Position numbers and translations under genes: made by a program. Shown one piece after another: positions 58,254-64,000 of a stretch of DNA of 64,000 bases. This stretch comes from Dactylis glomerata (taxonomy: Eukaryota; Streptophyta; Magnoliopsida; Poales; Poaceae), in assembly GCA_007115705.1 (NCBI GenBank), contig QXEO01000339.1, positions 2,994,191 through 3,058,190 on the forward strand, written 5' to 3'. Numbering within the stretch: the stretch's first letter is position 1; the number at the start of each line of letters is the position of its first letter. A model generated the notes under the pieces. The model saw only the letters and a list, made by a program, of their open reading frames with translations, was not told the DNA's origin and did not search any database.

Positions 58254-59178
58254 ATGGATATGATGGTGGATCGCCAACCTTTGGTCGTAGCTCGCCTTCT
58301 GTGAATATATCGAGTTCTGAAGTTCCGTCTGCTTCTTGTTGCTATGCTAAATACTTGTCGAGGATTTCTGATCTGGCAAGTCAATTGTCGTTGTTAAAGC
58401 GCCAGGCAAAGAATGCTGTAGAGCAAGCTAGGAAATCTTTCGGCTTGATGAAACAAGTGTCTTCGGTTGAGAGCAAGTGTCTGGCCTGATGGCGAAGATC
58501 CTACATCTTGAAGAGTGTGATTCCTTCCTTATTGGGATTATTGAATTGGCTTGCGAGCAGCTGCAATGTGAGTTTTCTTGAAGCCCCCTTGGGTTTTTGA
58601 TCTGCTCCTTTGATTTTGTATGCTAAAATCTGTATCCTGCAGGTTCTTGCTTGAATCCTGTTGATGAGGATCGTCGGGTTTCTGAGCGGATTGCGGCTCT
58701 TGAGAGGGCTTATTCAGATACCAATACCTTTTGGGTGGATCCGCATCATCGTAGCGCCATTGTTCTTTTGCAGGATCGTGCTCAGCATATCAAAGAAGCA
58801 GTCGATGGTTGTCAAAAGTCTTTGGCAACCATGTATTCTATTGTGCTTCCTCGTAATGCTCCACTAGAGAATTTTGGGCAGCTGCTTAATGTTTTCAGGA
58901 TGAGCCATCGCGTTCATCGCTTGATAGAGCTTAACTTGGTGGCTGGTGCTAATTTCGCCCTTGGCTGGATACGAAAGTGGCACCCAAGACTTAATTACAG
59001 TTCCATGTCTCTAAGCTTGCCTCTAGGGCATGCGACGCTGCGAGTCCATATGGACGCCACGCTTCAGCCGGTGAGGAGGATTATTCGTAGGTTACTCGAA
59101 GAGGATGCTGGCTTTTTCCGTGAATACCATTACTTGAACCCGCTCCTTGTTGACAACTCAGATCAAACGGCGTTGTAA
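58254..59178 (+). pseudogene. Second antisense ORF of A, unknown function
   Basis: A further plus-strand coding stretch after the accessory gene. A probable acceptor TCTTCCAG at about 58252 opens a frame with a helical LASQLSLLKRQAKNAVEQ segment, which shifts near 58486. A donor at about 58567 (CAAT|GTGAGT) and an acceptor TCCTGCAG at about 58642 lead to a 175-codon open exon, 58651-59178. That exon contains VSERIAALERAYSDTNTFWV, HIKEAVDGCQKSLATMYSIV and LVAGANFALGWIRKWHPRL, mostly alpha-helical by composition. No known motif is recognised. It ends 351 bases from the end of A's protease frame, tail to tail. It may be the last exons of the same transcript rather than a separate gene. Confidence 0.6.
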
Positions 59179-59529
59179 TGTATGTCTATAATGTACATTC
59201 CTTTCTGAACATGAGAGTTTTTGTGTTCTGATGTTGTTGTCAGAAACTTTTTGCTCAAGGCGCTATTTCATTTGTTCATGTGTTTGCCGCACTTCCGTAG
59301 TGTGGCACTTGTAGTTTGTTTTCTTGATTTTGCATAAAGACTTGTAAACTCAAAAAGGAGGAACTTGTCTTTTTATTATACTAAATGTAAAGATACATGG
59401 GATGTCCCAAGAGACCCAGCCAGTGACCTGTGTTCTGGGTCTAGAGGGCATTGCCCTACGATAACTCGTGGCTTAGTAGCCTTATTTGTCCTATCCTACT
59501 CTCCTAACAACTTTTTGTATGCTTGTTGT
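59179..59529. other. A convergent spacer where pol should be
   Basis: About 350 bases between the antisense ORF end and the protease frame end. No trace of RT, RNase H or integrase is detected in any frame. Confidence 0.7.
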
Positions 59530-60312
59530 CTATATTGTAGGGGTCTTCTCCTCCTCTATTGCAGCTTCCTTTGGGTCCAATAACTGGACTCGTAATTTCA
59601 TTGCCTCCGGCTCCTCCAGATGTTCTTTGAGTTGTTTTGTAGTGCATGTAGTCGCACTTCCTGTTTTATCCTTGTGCTGTCCGTAGGTGGCTATCATGCC
59701 GAAGTTTTGGGCCATCTTGTGGAACTCCTTGTCGCATAGATCTAAAAGTTCGAAGCTCCCCTTTACTGTGATTATTCCCCTTGGTCCTGGCATCTTGAGT
59801 ACCAAGTAGGTGTAGTGAGGTACTGCCATGAATCGCAAAAACACGGGTCGCCCGAGGATCGCGTGATACTGAGAAGGCCAGTCCATGACTTCGAAGTCGA
59901 GCTTCTCTCTTCTATAGTTCTGGCGATTGCTGAAGCAAACGTCGAGTGCTATTCGACCCAATGGGTAGTTGGCGCTTCCTGGTACGATTCCGTGGAAAGA
60001 GCAATCCGTTGGTTTCAGGAACTCCAGTGATATGTGCATTGCTTGAAGTGTTTTTGTGTAGATCAAGTTTATTCCACTTCCTGCATCCATAAATACCCTT
60101 TCTACATCGTACCCTCCAATCTGAGCTTTGATTACCAAGGGTGCATTTCCTGGCCAAGGTACTGTTATGGGGTGATCTTCTCTGTTGAATTCTATGGGTT
60201 GCTCGGACCAGTGCAGATATTCTGTAGTCACTGGAGGTGATGTTACTGCTAAGTTTACTTGGTGAGATATGCTTTTCTCCTCTTTATTCGACTTTGGGAC
60301 ATGTTGTATCAT
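59530..60312 (-). pseudogene. A protease region
   Basis: A 260-codon open minus-strand frame. It contains HPITVPWPGNAPLVIKAQIG, the active-site-like FMDAGSGINLIYTKTL (Asp-Ala-Gly) and AILGRPVFLRFMA, followed by KMPGPRGIITVKGSFE. These match the Tat protease in B block for block. It is followed by a Lys/Glu-rich end and then stops; RT does not follow. The domain looks intact, but gag upstream is interrupted. Confidence 0.88.
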
Positions 60313-62606
60313 TGCTGCGATGTGCCCTTTGGATGGGATATACCCTCCATCATTGTCGTTTCCTTGATTTGGTTGGTCTTGGCCGTGCGCTGCTCCATTG
60401 TTTGCTTGCTGGCTTGATGATGGTGCGTTGTTTGTGTGGCCCTCGTAGCCCTGTCTTCTTGCTTTGGCTTGCTTATTTCCTGCCGTTTCCTAAAGTTTTA
60501 GGAACGTTTTGTAGTCTTTCATTGGTTGTCTGGACACTCTTTTTCCATCAACGAACACAAAGTGTATATGGCATGGTCCGTTTAGCATATCGTCTGGTGA
60601 TGGATTGTATTCCCTGGGTCCCTTGGACTAGAATCTTTTGTTGTTGCCAGAGTCCCTTGGACTGGAATCTTTTGTTGTTGCCAGAGTATTCTCTACCGTA
60701 GCTGCGGTATCCTGAGTTCCCGTGGTCGTCTCCTTGATAATTATTGTCTTTCCATCCCGCGGCTACTTGACTATGCGAGCCATAGTTATCATAGTTGTGG
60801 GATCTTCTCCTTTGGCTGCCGTACTTGTTCCCCCTGTCGTCTTCTGGTGATTGCATCCTCTTGTTATTACACGTGTCTTTGCCATCTGCGAACCTATTTG
60901 CTATATCCATTGACTCTAATACTAAACTTGGTTTGATCCTGCCCATTTCTTCGACTAGGTCTCCTTGTCGTAACCCAAGTGTGAAGGCATCAATTGCTCG
61001 CTCATCTGAAACTTTGACTGCAGAGTTCTTGATGATGCTCCACCTTTGAATGTATGACCTAAGTGTCTCATTGTGTTGCTGTATGCAGGCTTTGACTTCT
61101 TCTATTTATGTTGGCCATTTGTATGTTGACTTGAAGTTGCTTGTAAATTGCTTTGTAAGCTCTTCCTAGCTTCCGATTGTCTCTCTTTCCAGCTTACTCA
61201 ACCATGACCAAGCTGCGCCGGTGAGGTGGAGTTGTAGACTTTGCATTGCTATTTTCTTTGATCCTCCAAGTATTCTGACTGCCTGTAAATAGTCTGAGAG
61301 CCATGATGATGGCTCCTAGGATCCGTCGTATTTTTGCTGATCATGGGGTAGTTTGAAACCTTTGGGTACTAGTGTGGTGCTAACTCTGCGAGTAAAGCAT
61401 GATGCGCCCATTTCTTTTTTGTTGTCCTCATAGTCATATGACCTAGCAAGAGTCCTGGACCTTCGGGTTCCTCCATGCCTTGGGCTTTTGTGGTATTTTG
61501 GCAATGCTGACCTGGATCGTCGGCTACTACTCCTATGCTGGGGACTGTTGTGACGGCGTGGTGATCTAGGCTTGTGCGTGCCTTTGTTGCGGTATGCTTC
61601 TTCGTCTTTGGCTGTTAGCTTGTTACCTACCATTCTCAATCCTTGTAGTGCTGCTCGATGCATATGCTCTCTTGGATCCCCTGGGCTTTGTCGTGTGGTG
61701 TATAGATATGTTTGTGATGCCACAGGCGCTGCTTCGGGTGTTTTTGGTATAATATTGCTTTGCTCATCAACCGATAGGAAAGATGAGTTGAGGTTTCTGG
61801 AGAGGTTTCGCCTATCTGAGTGTTCGACGTTTTCAACTCTTGATCAGTGCCTGCGGTGCCTTCTGCTATTCGTATATGACGTGTTGCTACACTCTGCGCG
61901 AAAAGCTACGCTTGCCTCAATTGCTGAGTCCCTCCTTTTTCGTATTTCACTTCTTTCTTTCTCCAGTTGTCTTGATTGCTTTCATAGGGCGTAATGATAC
62001 CCTAAGAGTACATTTTTACTTGCATTTGTTGGTATGGCTATGCCATGTTCAACGGTTGCTTTGATTGTGTTCCACTCCTCGGCTGATAGTCGAATTTTTG
62101 CTCTATTTACCAGAATCTGCGGTGTCGCCTTCTGCCAGATGATTTGCTCCTCTGTTTATATTTGCTGGGTTGAGTACTGGGTTGTTGTTGTTGTCCAATT
62201 CCTCTGAGTTGTCCCCTACGATTGTGAGTACTTGATACTGGTTACCGAACTTGCTGCTGCAGCTTGAGAGTGCAGTTTGATTATCCTCATGAAGCTCCAA
62301 TCCTGTTTTCCATGTATCCGTGGACTTGTCCGAGATGTCATCGCAGCAGATCATGAAGTCTTCTGATTGATCTCCTAAGGCGAGATTGTCCGTGGTTTTG
62401 TCGAGTTCTTCAATTTTTCCTCCTATATTTTCCGTTGTTGCAAAGCTGACCGGCGAGTTTACCTCACTGGAAGAGCCTACCGATGATTCTGACATTGCAA
62501 TTGTCGCTGTTTTGCTCGCCGACGGATCCAATTTCGTCAAATCTGAAAGGTGAATTGAACCCAAACATCTGACGCAAAAGTTCAGGCTTCTGATCGTCAG
62601 ATCCAT
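60313..62606 (-). pseudogene. gag: A gag region, decayed
   Basis: Read leftward from ATG 62606, gag begins MDLTIRSLNF and is acidic and Ser/Asn-rich to about 62103. An Arg/Ser-rich part follows (61330-61640, with RSSSRRSRSALPKYHKS). The capsid core at about 60950-61310 shows SSWLSDYLQAVRIL and LHLTGAAWSWLSKLE and contains three in-frame stops. A Gly/Asn/Arg-rich tail follows. A 34-base tandem duplication at 60620-60687 shifts the frame. The product would have been the Tat particle protein. Confidence 0.8.
60620..60687 (-). repeat. 34-bp tandem duplication in A gag
   Basis: Two copies, 60620-60653 and 60654-60687, differing at one base (A/G). Length is not a multiple of three, so it shifts the frame. 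Confidence 0.93.
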
Positions 62607-62759
62607 CTCCTGATGCGGGCTTGCGAAGACTGGCTTAAGGGTTGATGGATGAAGTTAAAAATCTATGGTCCCGAAGGATATCTGGTTTCCGTCGACTTTC
62701 AAATTACTGTTGGCTAGAAGCAAAAAAGCCATCAAATCCATGGTTCCAACACCCAGAGT

Positions 62760-62777
62760 CCCCACGGTCGGCGCCAA
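62760..62777 (-). other. A primer binding site, inner copy
   Basis: On the minus strand TTGGCGCCGACCGTGGGG, one base from the LTR. The outer copy at 63794-63811 reads TTGGCGTCGACCGTGGGG, with one change. Confidence 0.85.
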
Positions 62778-62778
62778 T

Positions 62779-63035
62779 TGACGAGGGTTAATTCGACAAA
62801 TGTCCTAGATGAAGGAATTAGGATCGGGGGAGTAGGGCGTCGAATGAACTCGAAGGTAAAGATCAGTCAAACAAGGCGTGTATCGAGAATAAGCTTGGTG
62901 CTGAACTTGGCTCAATCTCAACCTGTCCCTGGCCGGTCTCTCCTGGCCCCTATATATAGGTGGCCAGGTCTCAAGGATCCGGTCGGGTTCAATATAAATT
63001 ACAGTGTCCGTATATGATATCAACTCGTATTTCGA
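62779..63035 (-). repeat. A LTR, inner truncated copy (257 bp)
   Basis: Matches 6334 onward of the 335-bp 3' LTR but lacks the 78 bases at the U3 end, replaced by the tandem-duplication junction. Confidence 0.88.
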
Positions 63036-63812
63036 CTAAGAGTACATTTTTACTTGCATTTGTTGGTATGGCTATGCCATGTTCAATGGTTGCTTTGATT
63101 GTGTTCCACTCCTCGGCTGATAGTCAAATTTTTGCTCTATTTACCAGAATCTGCGGTGTCGCATTCTGCCAGATGATTTTCTCCTCTGTTTATATTTGCT
63201 GGGTTGAGTACTGGGTTGTTGTTGTTGTCCAATTCCTCTGAGTTGTCCCCTACGATTGTGAGTACTTGATACTGGTTACCAAACTTGCTGCTGCAGCTTG
63301 AGAGTGCAGTTTGATTATCCTCATGAAGCTCCAATCCTGTTTTCCATGTATCCGTGGACTTGTCCTTGATGTCATCGCAGCAGATCATGAAGTCTTCTGA
63401 TTGATCTCCTAAGGCGAGATTGTCCATGGTTTTGTCGAGTTCTTCAATTTTTCCTCCTATATTTTCCGTTGTTGCAAAGCTGACCAGCGAGTTTACCTCA
63501 CTGGAAGAGCCTACCGACGATTCTGACATTGCAATTGTCGCTTGTTTGCTCGCTGACGGATCCAATTTCGTCAAATCTGAAAGGTGAATTGAACCCAAAC
63601 ATCTGACGCAAAAGTTCAGGCTTCTGATTGTCAGATCCATCTCCTGATCCGGGCTTGCGAAGACTGGCTTAAGGGTTGGTGGATGAAGTTGAAAATCTAT
63701 GGTCCCAAAGGATATCTGGTTTCCGTCAACTTTCGAATTACTGTTGGCTAGAAGCAAAAAAGCCATCAAATCCATGGTTCCAACACCCAGAGTCCCCACG
63801 GTCGACGCCAAT

Positions 63813-64000
63813 TGACAAGGGTTAACTCGACAAATGTCCTAGATGAAGGAATTAGGATCGGGGGAGTAGGGCGTCGAATGAACTCGAAGGTATAGATCAG
63901 TCAAACAAGGCGTGTATCAAGAATAAGCTTGGTGCTGAACTTGGCTCAATCTCAATCTGTCCCTGGCCGGCCTCTCCTGGCCCCTATATATAGGTGGCCA
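63813..64000 (-). repeat. A LTR, outer copy, cut by window edge
   Basis: Begins TGACAAGGGTTAACTCGAC on the plus strand and continues to the last base. Whether it is full length cannot be seen. Confidence 0.85.

Larger units (their letters stand above)
6334..64000 (-). mobile_element. Element A: non-autonomous Tat-type gypsy element, host of all later insertions
   Basis: A is a minus-strand element whose 3' LTR lies at 6334-6668 and whose 5' end runs off the right edge. Its own DNA is split into 6334-6992, 14829-14834, 23150-25751, 42521-42564 and 57119-64000, about 10 kb after removing insertions F, S, B and E. The primer site GGCGCCGACCGTGGGG and the tract GAGGGCTAC are typical of the Tat lineage. 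It encodes decayed gag and protease on the minus strand. A spliced accessory gene and a second ORF lie on the plus strand. RT, RNase H and integrase are absent: only 351 bases separate the protease frame from the end of the antisense ORF. Left flank is gttag; the right TSD is outside the window. Confidence 0.85.
62002..64000 (-). repeat. 1034-bp tandem duplication of A's LTR-leader-gag start
   Basis: Unit 1 is 62002-63035 and unit 2 starts at 63036, with 965 bases in the window. Each contains the gag N-terminus, leader, primer site and an LTR. In unit 1 the LTR is cut at 63035, where CTAAGAGTACATTTTTAC restarts. Period is exactly 1034 by primer site and LTR starts (62779 and 63813). Identity is about 97% by eye. 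Confidence 0.92.

Overview
The window is plant nuclear DNA, most likely from a large-genome grass of the Pooideae. The copia element resembles the BARE/Angela family, two elements have Athila-type tRNA-Asp primer sites and LTRs like the Triticeae Sabrina/Fatima group, and two are Tat-lineage gypsy elements. Genus cannot be fixed from the sequence. I find no intact host gene. Nearly all of the 64 kb is a nested stack of eight LTR retrotransposons; the one stretch I cannot assign to an element is about 1.6 kb (4766-6333).

Layout: (G) 1-4765 is the 3' end of a gypsy element with a 4.17-kb LTR. 4766-6333 is unassigned DNA with a possible gene fragment. (A) From 6334 to beyond the window end runs a minus-strand Tat-type element. 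It is split by four insertions: (F) a decayed plus-strand BARE-like copia element at 6993-14828; (S) a minus-strand Athila-like gag-only element at 14835-23149, TSD TGCAT; (B) a plus-strand Tat element at 25752-42520, TSD CTTGG, which itself carries (C), a minus-strand gag-protease element at 35549-39389, TSD TAGCG; and (E) a minus-strand Athila-like non-autonomous element at 42565-57118, TSD GCATC, which itself carries (D), a plus-strand gypsy element at 47592-55123, TSD AGAAG. The five TSDs and the LTR pairs make the nesting order secure.

Function: B and D are the only elements here that ever encoded a full gag-protease-RT-RNase H-integrase set, and both are broken by stop codons. F has only degenerate pol remnants. 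A, C, E and S lack reverse transcriptase and integrase in this window and would depend on enzymes supplied in trans. A and B each carry a spliced accessory gene antisense to gag-pol, between the 3' end of the coding region and the 3' LTR. C keeps an uninterrupted 620-codon gag-protease frame, the longest open frame present, and its LTRs are about 99% identical by eye.

Most noteworthy: a 148-codon ORF of unrecognised family in E; a second antisense gene in A; an octamer (TCCGCCAT) scattered through B in all three codon phases; repeated copies of the polypurine tract inside five elements; and premature stops that almost all look like C-to-T changes at CG or CHG methylation sites. LTR divergences quoted are counts by eye, not alignments.
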